Of a DNA stretch of 64,000 nucleotides, positions 39,986 to 48,431 are shown piece after piece (position 1 is the first letter of the stretch; every line of letters begins with the position of its first letter). This DNA comes from Rhizobiales bacterium Y(2018) (lineage in GTDB: Bacteria; Pseudomonadota; Alphaproteobacteria; Rhizobiales; Aestuariivirgaceae). The notes under the pieces were generated by a model. That model was not told the DNA's origin. It ran no database searches and saw only the letters and a list, made by a program, of their open reading frames with translations. The translations under genes and the position numbers were made by a program. The stretch lies in assembly GCA_005502925.1 (NCBI GenBank), contig SCPD01000002.1, forward strand, positions 806,001 to 870,000. Direction: 5' to 3'.

Positions 39986-42516
39986 ACCTTGGGCAGCTTC
40001 TGCTTCAGCTCGAAGAAGCCGGCCCAGGCGTCGCGGCGACGGTGGCTGAGGCGCTGGCGCAGATTGTCGATGCTGAAATGATTGGCGCGGATCCCGGTCT
40101 CGAGCTCGCTCCAGGTGAGCGGCACTGAGATCGCCGCGCCTTTGCGGGCGCGGGTCGAAAAAGTGGCGACCGCGGTGGCGCCACGGCCATTGCGCAAGTA
40201 ATCGACGAAGATGCGGCCTTTGCGGCGGGCCTTGGTCATCACCTCCAGATATTTGCGCGGTGTATCTGTCGCCATCGCCTCGGCAAGCTTGCGGGTGAAG
40301 TCCTTCACTCTGTCCCAGTCGGCCGTGGGTGAGATTGGCGCCACCACATGCAGGCCCTTGCCGCCCGTCGTCTTGACGAAGCTTTCGAGGCGCAGCTTTT
40401 TGAGCCGCTCGCGCACTTCGAAAGCGCCTTCGATGACCTCTTCCCAGGCAACGTCCTCGCCCGGATCGAGATCGAAGATGATCCGGTCCGGCTTTTCCAG
40501 GGTTTCGACGCGCGAGCCCCAGGGATGGATTTCCAGCACATTGGCCTGCACCAAGGCGATGAGGCCGTCGAGATCGCGAATGGCGAGCATCGGCTCGGCC
40601 TCGCCGATATCGACAGGCAGCAGCGACTTGTCGGCGCCGTCCCAGATGTGTTTGGCATAGAAGCACGACTTGCCGACGCCGCCGGGACAACGCACCAGGC
40701 TCAAGACCCGTCCGGTGATATGCGGCAGGATCCACTCCGCGATATCGGTGTAGAATTCGGCAAGGCCCTGCTTGGTGATGCCGTCTTCGGGCCACAGGAT
40801 GCGGTCTGGATGGGTAAGCTTGACGTCGCTCGTCGCCGTCTTCACCCGTCTGTTCGTCTGGTCCTGCGGGATCTCCAGCGTGACGTCTTCGGGCGCCTTG
40901 TCCTCGCGCAGGCCCTTGAAGGCGGCCTGGCGCAACAGCTTGTCCGGGCTCCAGCCGCGGAACTGAATATCGGCGACGAGCCTCGGCTCGACCCAGCGCA
41001 CATTCTGCAGCGACTGCTTGTCGACCGGCCGCTTGAACTTGGGCTGGGCCGTTTCGATCGTCGCCAGGCCGCTTCTGAGCGCCAGCGCCGTCTCGTCGGT
41101 GAAACCGGTGCCGGCGCGACCGGCATGGACGAGTTCCTTGCCGTCATAGAAGCCCAGAACCAGTGAGCCGACCGCCTGTCGCGACGTCGTCGACGGGACA
41201 TAGCCGATGATGACGAATTCCTGGCCGAGCGCGCATTTGCTTTTGATCCAGCCATCGCTGCGGCCGCCGCGATAGGGGGCGTCGGCCCGCTTGGAGAGCA
41301 GGCCTTCGAGCCCCATCTGGCAAGCATGGGCGAAGATGGTGCGGCTGTCGCCCTCATCCATATGGGCGCTGTAGCGTAAGGGCAGTGAGCCCGGCACAGA
41401 CTGCAGAATTTCTTCGAGCGCTGCCTTGCGGTCCGCGAGCGCCACATTGGTGAGATTGACGCCTTCGCAATAGAGAAGGTCGAACATGAAATAGACGAGC
41501 CGGTCGCGCCGGCCGCTTTTGAGATCGGTCTGCAGCGCGGTGAAGGTGGAGATGCCGCTGTCTTCCTGGGCGACGATCTCGCCATCGAGCAGGGCCGAGC
41601 TCACCGGCAATTGCGCCAGCGCCTTGGCGATGGTGGGGAAGCGCTTGGTCCAGTCGAGGCCGGTGCGGGTGTGTAGTTTCACTTTGCCGCCGTCGAGCCT
41701 CGCCTGCATGCGATAGCCGTCATGTTTGATTTCATGCAGCCAGCCTTTGCCTTGCGGCGGCCCGTTGCGTTCTTCGGCGAGGGCCGGGTCGACGAAGACC
41801 GGCAATATGCTCTTCTTGGCTCCTTTGAGCTTGCTGTAGACCGAAGCCTTCGCGCCGCTGGCGCGCCTGATCTTTTCGCGCGCCTTGTGGTCGGGACGGA
41901 TCTGCTGGCGCTCCGCCAGATCCTCATTGGTAAGGCCGGAGATGACGGAAGTGAGCTCGGTCGCCGCCGGTTCCAGATCACCGGGTCCCAGCGAATAGTC
42001 GTCTTCGCCCTTGAAGAGCAGCCATTGCTCCTGGCGCTCGCCGGGCCTTCGCTTCATGCGCACGAAATGCCAATGGCCTTTCAGCCTCTCGCCATTGAGC
42101 GCGAAAATGAGCTTGCCGTTCTTCAGGCCTTCGCGCGGGTCGCCATCGGTGAGCCAGGTGCCCCGGTCCCACACGATCATCGTGCCGCCGCCATATTCGC
42201 CCTTGGGGATGACACCTTCCCAGGTGAGATAGTCGAGCGGATGATCTTCGGTCTCGACCGCCAGCCGTTTGACGCCCGGCACCATGCTGATGCCCTTGGC
42301 GACGGCCCAGCTCTTCAGGACGCCGTCGAGCTCGAGCCGCAGATCGAAATGGAGACGGCGCGCTTCATGGCGCTGCACCGCGAAACGCCACTCGTTCTTC
42401 GGGCCGATCTTGGCGCGCGGTTCCGGCGTCTTGCTGAAATCACGCTTGGCGCGATAGGAGGCGAGGCGGCCTGAGGGTTTCTTGGGCGTCTTGGCTGCAG
42501 AGCGTGGCGCCGGCAT
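39982..42516 (-). CDS. ligD: Non-homologous end-joining DNA ligase LigD (phosphoesterase-ligase-polymerase)
   Basis: 844 residues in the order 3'-phosphoesterase (about 25-190; FAVQRHEARRLHFDLRLELDG, metal His50/His56/Asp58), ATP-dependent ligase (Lys264 in WLHEIKHDGYRM) and C-terminal archaeal-primase-like polymerase (from LTHPDRILWPEDGITKQ; acidic motif IIFDLDPGED). It repairs double-strand breaks with Ku. Begins 8 nt after the ku stop on the same strand, so it is co-transcribed. All catalytic motifs look intact. Confidence 0.97.
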   Translation of the reverse strand: MPAPRSAAKTPKKPSGRLASYRAKRDFSKTPEPRAKIGPKNEWRFAVQRHEARRLHFDLRLELDGVLKSWAVAKGISMVPGVKRLAVETEDHPLDYLTWEGVIPKGEYGGGTMIVWDRGTWLTDGDPREGLKNGKLIFALNGERLKGHWHFVRMKRRPGERQEQWLLFKGEDDYSLGPGDLEPAATELTSVISGLTNEDLAERQQIRPDHKAREKIRRASGAKASVYSKLKGAKKSILPVFVDPALAEERNGPPQGKGWLHEIKHDGYRMQARLDGGKVKLHTRTGLDWTKRFPTIAKALAQLPVSSALLDGEIVAQEDSGISTFTALQTDLKSGRRDRLVYFMFDLLYCEGVNLTNVALADRKAALEEILQSVPGSLPLRYSAHMDEGDSRTIFAHACQMGLEGLLSKRADAPYRGGRSDGWIKSKCALGQEFVIIGYVPSTTSRQAVGSLVLGFYDGKELVHAGRAGTGFTDETALALRSGLATIETAQPKFKRPVDKQSLQNVRWVEPRLVADIQFRGWSPDKLLRQAAFKGLREDKAPEDVTLEIPQDQTNRRVKTATSDVKLTHPDRILWPEDGITKQGLAEFYTDIAEWILPHITGRVLSLVRCPGGVGKSCFYAKHIWDGADKSLLPVDIGEAEPMLAIRDLDGLIALVQANVLEIHPWGSRVETLEKPDRIIFDLDPGEDVAWEEVIEGAFEVRERLKKLRLESFVKTTGGKGLHVVAPISPTADWDRVKDFTRKLAEAMATDTPRKYLEVMTKARRKGRIFVDYLRNGRGATAVATFSTRARKGAAISVPLTWSELETGIRANHFSIDNLRQRLSHRRRDAWAGFFELKQKLPKV

Positions 42517-42524
42517 TCAGAGAT

Positions 42525-43394
42525 CTAACGGCGCCCGCCGCTGGCCTTCTTCTTCGCTGCCGATTTGTCGCCGCCGCTCTTTGGCGCGCCGCCGGCGGTC
42601 TTCGCCGGCTTGTCGTCCGTCACGCTGCGCCGGAGCGCGTCCATGAGGTCGACGACATTGGCGCCGCTCGGCCGCTCTTCTGCCGTGGCGACGATCTTGC
42701 GGCCCTTGGCCTTTTCGCGCACCAGCTCCTGAAGCGCGATGGCATAATGGTTCTTGTAATGCTCGGGCTTGAACTCCGTCGCCTTGCGGCCGATCAACTC
42801 GCCCGCCAGCGTCACCATTTCCGCATCGAGCTTCTTATCCGGCAAGTCGGAGAAATATTGACCCGCCGCCCTGATCTCATTGGCGTAGCGCATCACATGC
42901 ATGCCGAGGCCCTTATCGAGCGGGCCGACGGCGACGAGATATTCGCGTCCCGACATGGTCACTTGGCCGACGCCGAGCTTGCCGCTCTTCTTCAGCGCGT
43001 CGCGGATGACGAGATAACCTTCGACCGAATGTTCATCGGTCGGCACGATGTAATAGGGACGCTCGAAATAACGCGGATCGATTTCCTGGGTGTCGACGAA
43101 GAGCTGCAGATCGAGCGTCTTCTTGCTTTCGAGCTTGATCGCCTCGAGCTCTTCCGGCTCGAGCATGACATAGGTGTCTTCGTCGATCTCATACGCCTTG
43201 ACGATGTCGGCATTGTCGATCGGGCCCAGACCCTTCACCGTCTTGGTGTAATTGATCCGCTGGCCGGTCGGCTTGTGAATCTGATTGAATTTGATCTCGG
43301 AGGTCGAATCGACCGCGTTGTAGACGGCCACACCTATGGAGACGAGCGAGAGCCTGAGGAAGCCTTTCCAATAGGCCCGGCCGGGAACTGCCAT
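42525..43394 (-). CDS. ku: Ku protein, NHEJ DNA end-binding
   Basis: 289 residues from ATG 43394, matching the family N-terminus PGRAYWKGFLRLSLVSIGVAVYNA. A GTG at 43406 would add four residues. The Ku core ring is complete, with QIHKPTGQRINYTKTVKGLG, DEDTYVMLEPEELEAIKLESKKTLDLQLFVD and YYIVPTDEHSVEGYLVIRDALK, followed by a Lys-rich C-terminal tail typical for bacterial Ku. Forms a homodimeric ring on DNA ends and recruits LigD, encoded just downstream. Confidence 0.96.
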   Translation of the reverse strand: MAVPGRAYWKGFLRLSLVSIGVAVYNAVDSTSEIKFNQIHKPTGQRINYTKTVKGLGPIDNADIVKAYEIDEDTYVMLEPEELEAIKLESKKTLDLQLFVDTQEIDPRYFERPYYIVPTDEHSVEGYLVIRDALKKSGKLGVGQVTMSGREYLVAVGPLDKGLGMHVMRYANEIRAAGQYFSDLPDKKLDAEMVTLAGELIGRKATEFKPEHYKNHYAIALQELVREKAKGRKIVATAEERPSGANVVDLMDALRRSVTDDKPAKTAGGAPKSGGDKSAAKKKASGGRR

Positions 43395-43427
43395 AATACT
43401 CACCACTGACCAACTGACTTCTAATCA

Positions 43428-43453
43428 AAGTGTATCCTGTGGCCTATGGTTCC
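43428..43453 (-). promoter_or_regulatory. Weak candidate EcfG-type promoter of ku-ligD
   Basis: Minus strand GGAACC then, 19 nt after GGAAC, a TT step (CACTTT). It fits only the loose rhizobial consensus GGAAC-N18/19-TT. Confidence 0.35.
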
Positions 43454-43520
43454 TCTACGGAAACAAACCGAAAACACACTAGGCGGTTACCAAATTCAAC
43501 CCACAAGATGTGGGTCGGAT

Positions 43521-43545
43521 GGAACTTGCCTGCCGCTGCGACATT
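43521..43545 (+). promoter_or_regulatory. Weak candidate EcfG-type promoter of the M23-like gene
   Basis: GGAAC, 16 nt, CATT, 62 nt before 43607; the same -10 variant as at 32038. Confidence 0.35.
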
Positions 43546-43606
43546 GAATTCGCGAAATGGAGATGCGACTCTTATTCCAGAACGGCAGTCGAAAGGTTGA
43601 AGCGCC

Positions 43607-44629
43607 ATGTCCCTGAACCGCCTCGCTCTATGCTGTGCTGCTCTCATTGTTTTTTCCGGCCTGCATATAGGCCCCGCCAGCGCCGACCTCTTGGGCGATA
43701 TCGGAACCGGCGCCCGCAAGACCGGCAAGGCGATCGAGCGGGGCGCCAAGAAGGCCGGGCGGGCAGTGAAGGAGGGCGCCGAGGATGCGGGTGAAGCGAT
43801 CGGCCGTGGCGCCCGCAAGCTCGGCCGTGACCTCGAGCGCGGCTATTGCAACCTGACCTCCGACCGCGATTGCCGTGTCAATGCGAGGGTCGGCCGCGAC
43901 AAGCAGGGGCCTTATACCTATGACCCCAAGAATCCGTCCAAGAAATATCGCGGCGATGAAACGGATCCGGCGCAGACCGGCCGCGACAAGCAGCTGAGCG
44001 GCTTCGCCGCCTATGTGAAGAACAAGGACTTGACCGAGGCCGAGATCGACGACCGCGACGTGCACGGCTTCCGCCGCTTCCTCGCGCCCAACGCAAAACT
44101 GGGCGTCGCCTATCCCGATGCGGAGAAGGCACTGAAGGCGCCGACCAAGTCGGGCGAGGTTCGCGCCTGCTGCCAGAAGGGCGGCGGGGGTCCGTTCCTG
44201 ACCGACCGGCTCGATAAGTCCAAGCTCTTCTTTGCCGGCGGCACCGAATATCTCACCAAGGTCGACGAGCCGGTCTATGCGCCGCTGACCGGCTGGGTGG
44301 AAAAGGAAGAGGATCCGCGCAATAATTTTGCGGGCCTCGTTCTGCGCGACGACAAAGGATATCTCGCCACGGTTTCGTTCCTGCGCCTGACGCCAGAGAT
44401 CGAGCAGGCGCTCAAATCCAATACCCGTTACGAGGTGAAAGCGGGCGAAACCATCATCGGTCATGCGCAGGATCTGCATCCGGCGTATCCGCCGGAAGTG
44501 CCGAACCACGTCTATGTGACGATGTCCGATCCGAAAGGCGATCCGATCGATCCGGCCGGCAAGATCACGCTGAAGCGGGTGCCGAAGTCGATGCCGGCGA
44601 AGGCGCCCACCACCGCGGCCAAGCCCTGA
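43607..44629 (+). CDS. Exported protein: amphipathic Ala/Gly/Lys repeat region plus degenerate M23-like domain
   Basis: 340 residues. Signal peptide 1-26. Residues 30-78 form an amphipathic helix of about 11-residue repeats (KTGKAIERGAKK, GRAVKEGAEDAG, EAIGRGARKLG), like membrane- or lipid-binding helices. After a CNLTSDRDC cysteine pair and a linker, residues 220-330 look like a LytM/M23 fold (YLTKVDEPVYAPLTGWVEKE, IGHAQDLHP, NHVYVTMSDPKG), but the zinc motifs HxxxD and HxH are missing (NHVYV). It is probably a non-catalytic peptidoglycan or partner-binding protein. Assignment of the fold is by eye. Confidence 0.6.
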   Translation: MSLNRLALCCAALIVFSGLHIGPASADLLGDIGTGARKTGKAIERGAKKAGRAVKEGAEDAGEAIGRGARKLGRDLERGYCNLTSDRDCRVNARVGRDKQGPYTYDPKNPSKKYRGDETDPAQTGRDKQLSGFAAYVKNKDLTEAEIDDRDVHGFRRFLAPNAKLGVAYPDAEKALKAPTKSGEVRACCQKGGGGPFLTDRLDKSKLFFAGGTEYLTKVDEPVYAPLTGWVEKEEDPRNNFAGLVLRDDKGYLATVSFLRLTPEIEQALKSNTRYEVKAGETIIGHAQDLHPAYPPEVPNHVYVTMSDPKGDPIDPAGKITLKRVPKSMPAKAPTTAAKP

Positions 44630-44712
44630 AGATCAGCGCGACGACTGATCGCTCTTGCCAAGACGCGCCAAAGCCGCTCTTTTATAAGGGGGTTGGCTAG
44701 AGGCGGATAAAG

Positions 44713-45801
44713 ATGACATCGCCGCGTTCAGGCTGCGTCAGTCGTCGGAAGCTTCTGATTGGCGCATCGGTCCTGCTGGGTAATGTGACGGGGGGCGTGG
44801 CGACGCCGGCTCGGGCGGCAAAATCGCCATCCGCGACAGCCATTGCCGCTCTGCTCCGGAAATATAAAGTTCCCGCGGTGAGCTTCGCGACGTTCGACCG
44901 CGATGGCATCGTGCTCTGTGCCGCCCATGGGCGGCGGCAGGTGGAGAGTGCGAAAGTGACGATTGAAACGCGCTTCCAGGCCGCCTCCCTCAGCAAGACG
45001 GTCAATGCGCTTTGCGTGCTGAGTCTCGTGCGCGACGGCAGGTTCAGCCTTGATGATCCGGTGAACAGGCGTCTGTCCGGTTGGCGATTGACCGGCAAGG
45101 ATGCGGAGAATGTTACAATAAGAATGCTGCTCTCGCACACGGGCGGCACCGCTGTAGCGGGATTTCCGGGCTATCAGAGAGACGATGTCATTCCGCGGCT
45201 GGACGAGGTCCTCGACGGTGTCAAACCGGCGAATACCCAGCGGATCGAAGTGATCAATCCCGTCGGGAAATATCATTATTCAGGCGGTGGCGTCGTCGTC
45301 CTTCAGAAGCTCATCACGGATATCGAAGCGGCGCCCTATGAGGAGACCGTGGCGCGGCGTGTTCTCGAACCGCTCGGCATGTCGAACTCCTCGATGCGGC
45401 AACCATTGCAGTCGATCAAAGGCAAGCTGGCCTCCGGTCACACGATCGATGGCGATGTCATCCGCATGGACTATTTCATCTATCCCGAGATGGCCGCGGC
45501 CGGTCTGTGGTCGACGCCCAGTGATCTCGCCCGCATGTTGATGGCGATGCTCGATTCCGCCGAGGGCAAGGGGGGCGCCTTGCTCCCTAAGAATCTGGCC
45601 CGTGAAATGGTGATGCCGGTGCGCGCCGACGCCGGACTCGGAGTCTTCATCAATCGCAAGGGACTGGTCCATCACGACGGCGCCAATTGGGGCTTTCGCG
45701 CCGTCTATTTCGTCGACCCCGGGACTCGGCGCGGCAAGATCGTGATGGCGAACGGCCAGCGCGGCGACATGGTCTATAATGAGCTGCTGAAGCGGATCTG
45801 A
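44713..45801 (+). CDS. Serine hydrolase, beta-lactamase/class C PBP family
   Basis: 362 residues with a twin-arginine signal (SRRKLLIGASVLLGNVTGG, cut near ARA). Active-site Ser-x-x-Lys in QAASLSKTVNAL, second motif Tyr-Ser-Gly in YHYSGGG, and an HDG in place of the KTG triad (LVHHDGANWGF), as in esterase or D-aminopeptidase-like members (EstB, DAP). It may be an esterase or act on peptidoglycan peptides rather than be a resistance enzyme. Converges on the SARP-like regulator gene with a 9-nt gap. Confidence 0.85.
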   Translation: MTSPRSGCVSRRKLLIGASVLLGNVTGGVATPARAAKSPSATAIAALLRKYKVPAVSFATFDRDGIVLCAAHGRRQVESAKVTIETRFQAASLSKTVNALCVLSLVRDGRFSLDDPVNRRLSGWRLTGKDAENVTIRMLLSHTGGTAVAGFPGYQRDDVIPRLDEVLDGVKPANTQRIEVINPVGKYHYSGGGVVVLQKLITDIEAAPYEETVARRVLEPLGMSNSSMRQPLQSIKGKLASGHTIDGDVIRMDYFIYPEMAAAGLWSTPSDLARMLMAMLDSAEGKGGALLPKNLAREMVMPVRADAGLGVFINRKGLVHHDGANWGFRAVYFVDPGTRRGKIVMANGQRGDMVYNELLKRI

Positions 45802-45810
45802 CGCTGGTCC

Positions 45811-47775
45811 CTAATCCGGCAGGCCGGCCGAACGCAAGGCCGTGACGACCTTCTCGAATTTCGCCGGATCACGATAGGGCTGCGACAAACGTATCTCGGT
45901 CAGCCCGAAATCGGATGAGTGCCTGCGCAGCTCCTTGATCATGTCTGCGGCTTCTGTGCTTCGCCCCTGGAAGGCGAGGATCGTGGCCATGGTGACATAG
46001 GCGAAGGGGTCATCAGGCTCCCGGCGTAGATAGAGCTCGGCGACGTCGAGAGCGGCCGGGTAGTCGCCGGTCCACAGATTGTTGAACGCCACATAATAGA
46101 CGTACCAGCTGGGATATTGCGGGCAGAGCCGCATGGCCAGATTGAGCGCCGCCATCGATTTCTCATACTCTCCGCCATACATATGCAGCATGGCCAGAAA
46201 GGCGACCGAATGGGCATCGCTCGGCGACCGGCTGACCGCCTGTTCCGCAAACTCGACGGCGAGATCATGCTCGCCTCTGAGCCACGCTATGCCGCCCCTG
46301 AGCATGTAAGAGATGCCGAGATCGGGATTGAGGGTAATCACCGTCTCGACGTCTTTCTCGGCCAGGCGGAGCGACTGCTCGGGATCGGTCGACCGGTTGA
46401 AGCGCGCATCCCACCAATGCGTCATGCCATGGAGGATGATCGCGCCGGTATAGGAGGGATCGATCGCGCAAGCTTCCTCGAGCAGCTGGCGCGCATTGGC
46501 ATTGTCTACACGGTTGAAGCGGAGAAAAACATCGCGCGCGGCGACCATTTTCTCCCAGGCGCGCAGATTGCGGGTCTGTCCTTCCCACAGGCGCGCCATA
46601 TCACCGCTGGTGAGCCTGACCTGAAGGGCCAGCGCGATGGCCTGGGTGATCTGATCCTGGACGGCGAAGATGTCGATGAGATCACCTTCATAACGTTCGC
46701 TCCAGACATGTTTGCCGGACTGATTGTCGATCAGATGCGCGGTCACCCTGATGCGGCTTCCGGCGGCGCGCAGGCTGCCTTCGAGCTTGAAATGCGCATT
46801 GGTGGAAGGCGGGTCTAGCGTGCTGCTGGAGACGACGAACAGTTCCCTGATCTTCGACAGCGCCGCGATGATGTCCTGCGTCAACCCTTCGGCGAAGAAG
46901 GCATGTTCGCGATCGCTTGACAGATTGGCGAAAGGGACAACGGTGATCGAAGGCTTGTCGGGAAGCGCGTGGCTGGCTTTGGAATCGGCCCGCGCGGGCG
47001 TTTCACGCCGGCGCGCCTTTATCGCGCGCATGAGCGTCTCGGTCTCGGCATCGGGTTTGACGCCGAGCTGGTTTGCCAGCTCACGCTCGCAGCGCTCATA
47101 CTGCGCCAGCGCGGCGTCGGGCCTTCCCTGCGCCGCATACAGGCGCATCAGCATCCGATGGACATGCTCCTGCAACGGATCGAGCTGGAGGAGCTTCAGT
47201 CCGTGGGCGATCGCTTCTTCCGTCTTGCCGGCGTCCTCTGCCGATTTCGCCAGCCTTGTGTATATCGTCGCGACCAGCAGGCGAAAGCGTTCGCGCTCGC
47301 TGACGAGCCACTGCTCGAAGGAAGATTCATCGATCGCCAATCCTTCGAGAAAGTCACCGCCATAGAGCTCGGTGGCGGTACGGAGCAGGTCGACATCATC
47401 GCTTTTTGCCGCAAGCTCGAGGGCCCTTGTATCGAGCCATGCCGAACCTGCCCGCCATGTGACGGATTCCTTGCTGGCGATAAGCGCGTCGGCCGCCTCG
47501 CCCAGTGCTGCGCGCAGTTCCGAAAGGGATTGCCGCAGGCTGGCGCGCGCCTGGCCCTCGCCGCGCTCTCCCCACAGCAGGCCGGTGAGGACGGTTCGGG
47601 CCACATCGACGCCTTCGCGCTGCGCCAGATAGGCGAGGAGCGCCCGGACCTTCTTGGCGGCAAGGGTTACGGCCTGGCCGTCGATTTGGACCGTCATCGG
47701 TCCCAGAAGCCGGATTTCGACGCCGGTCCCTGAGGGCGCGAAGTGCTGATTTTGCGGTGCTTTGACGATGCTCAT
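45811..47775 (-). CDS. SARP/BTAD transcription regulator fused to TolB-like and TPR domains
   Basis: 654 residues. A winged helix of OmpR/SARP type covers about 18-100 (VEIRLLGPMTVQIDGQAVTLAAKKVRALLAYLAQ), a BTAD helical domain about 105-250 (ending LYAAQGRPDAALAQYERCERELANQLGVKPDAET), a FlgO/TolB_N-like domain about 275-390 (SITVVPFANLSSDREHAFFAEGLTQDIIAALSKI), and TPR repeats to the end. Rhizobial genomes carry many such proteins, also known as adenylate cyclase-related regulators lacking the cyclase. The target is unknown; the divergent 59-residue gene is the nearest candidate. Start 47775 lacks a strong ribosome site. Confidence 0.85.
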   Translation of the reverse strand: MSIVKAPQNQHFAPSGTGVEIRLLGPMTVQIDGQAVTLAAKKVRALLAYLAQREGVDVARTVLTGLLWGERGEGQARASLRQSLSELRAALGEAADALIASKESVTWRAGSAWLDTRALELAAKSDDVDLLRTATELYGGDFLEGLAIDESSFEQWLVSERERFRLLVATIYTRLAKSAEDAGKTEEAIAHGLKLLQLDPLQEHVHRMLMRLYAAQGRPDAALAQYERCERELANQLGVKPDAETETLMRAIKARRRETPARADSKASHALPDKPSITVVPFANLSSDREHAFFAEGLTQDIIAALSKIRELFVVSSSTLDPPSTNAHFKLEGSLRAAGSRIRVTAHLIDNQSGKHVWSERYEGDLIDIFAVQDQITQAIALALQVRLTSGDMARLWEGQTRNLRAWEKMVAARDVFLRFNRVDNANARQLLEEACAIDPSYTGAIILHGMTHWWDARFNRSTDPEQSLRLAEKDVETVITLNPDLGISYMLRGGIAWLRGEHDLAVEFAEQAVSRSPSDAHSVAFLAMLHMYGGEYEKSMAALNLAMRLCPQYPSWYVYYVAFNNLWTGDYPAALDVAELYLRREPDDPFAYVTMATILAFQGRSTEAADMIKELRRHSSDFGLTEIRLSQPYRDPAKFEKVVTALRSAGLPD

Positions 47776-47829
47776 GACGATTGCCTGACGGCCGCTTCCT
47801 ACTCTGCTCTGAGTAGAGGAGGCAAGTTC

Positions 47830-48009
47830 ATGTACGACGTCAACCCAATGGGCCCGCTGCGGCATCTGGAAGAGCTGGAAAGAAAGGCCGTATCGCAGTT
47901 GCGGGCGGCGCGGGCAAAGCCTCCGAGGCAGGCCCGGCTATGGCCATGGATCGTGGCTCTGGCGACGCGTATGCGTGCGGCGATCGCGCGGGAGATGCCG
48001 GCTGGCTGA
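47830..48009 (+). CDS. Small hypothetical protein divergent from the SARP-like regulator
   Basis: 59 residues. A very good ribosome site (GAGGAGG, 9 nt before ATG 47830) supports it. Contents: MYDVNPMGPLRHLEELERKA, a basic stretch, then a short amphipathic or hydrophobic region (LWPWIVALATRM). No family recognised. An inverted repeat CTACTC/GAGTAG at 47799-47816 lies in the shared promoter region and could be the regulator's site. Confidence 0.55.
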   Translation: MYDVNPMGPLRHLEELERKAVSQLRAARAKPPRQARLWPWIVALATRMRAAIAREMPAG

Positions 48010-48402
48010 TCAGGTGTCGGCTGATCCTGAGACGACGGCGGCAAGCCCGGCGACTTCCTCGTCGCTGAAGACGCGGCTGCGGGTCAGGAAACGAAAGCCT
48101 TCCGGCGCCTCGAGCGAAAAGCCCGAGCCTCGCCCCTTGACCACATCGATGATGAGCTGCGTGTGCTGCCAGTATTCGAACTGCGCGGCGCTCATATAGA
48201 AGGGCAAGCCGCCGATGGCGCCGAGTTTCACATCGCTGCCGCCGACACGGAGTTCACCCAGCGGATAACACATCGGCGCCGAGCCGTCGCAGCAGCCGCC
48301 CGACTGATGGAACATCAGCGGCCCGTGCCTGTCCTTGAGCATCCCGATGAGATCGAGGGCCGCCTCGGTGGCGAGAACACGTTCGATCGTGTGCGCTTCC
48401 AT
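48010..48402 (-). CDS. DUF779 domain-containing protein
   Basis: 130 residues. The conserved FHQSGGCCDGSAPMCYP motif has three Cys that could bind metal or form a redox site. DUF779 genes are regularly next to AldA/ExaC-type aldehyde dehydrogenases, as here (29 nt downstream of the dehydrogenase on the same strand), but their function is unknown. Also has QFEYWQHTQLIIDVVKGRGSGFSLEAPEG, a well-conserved family block. Confidence 0.9.
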   Translation of the reverse strand: MEAHTIERVLATEAALDLIGMLKDRHGPLMFHQSGGCCDGSAPMCYPLGELRVGGSDVKLGAIGGLPFYMSAAQFEYWQHTQLIIDVVKGRGSGFSLEAPEGFRFLTRSRVFSDEEVAGLAAVVSGSADT

Positions 48403-48431
48403 GGCGGCCCTCTCCTTCAGTCAGTACTTCA

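Noticed and set aside
44713-45801. Beta-lactamase conferring resistance
   Set aside because: The third motif is HDG rather than KTG and there is no resistance context; esterase or peptidase roles fit better.
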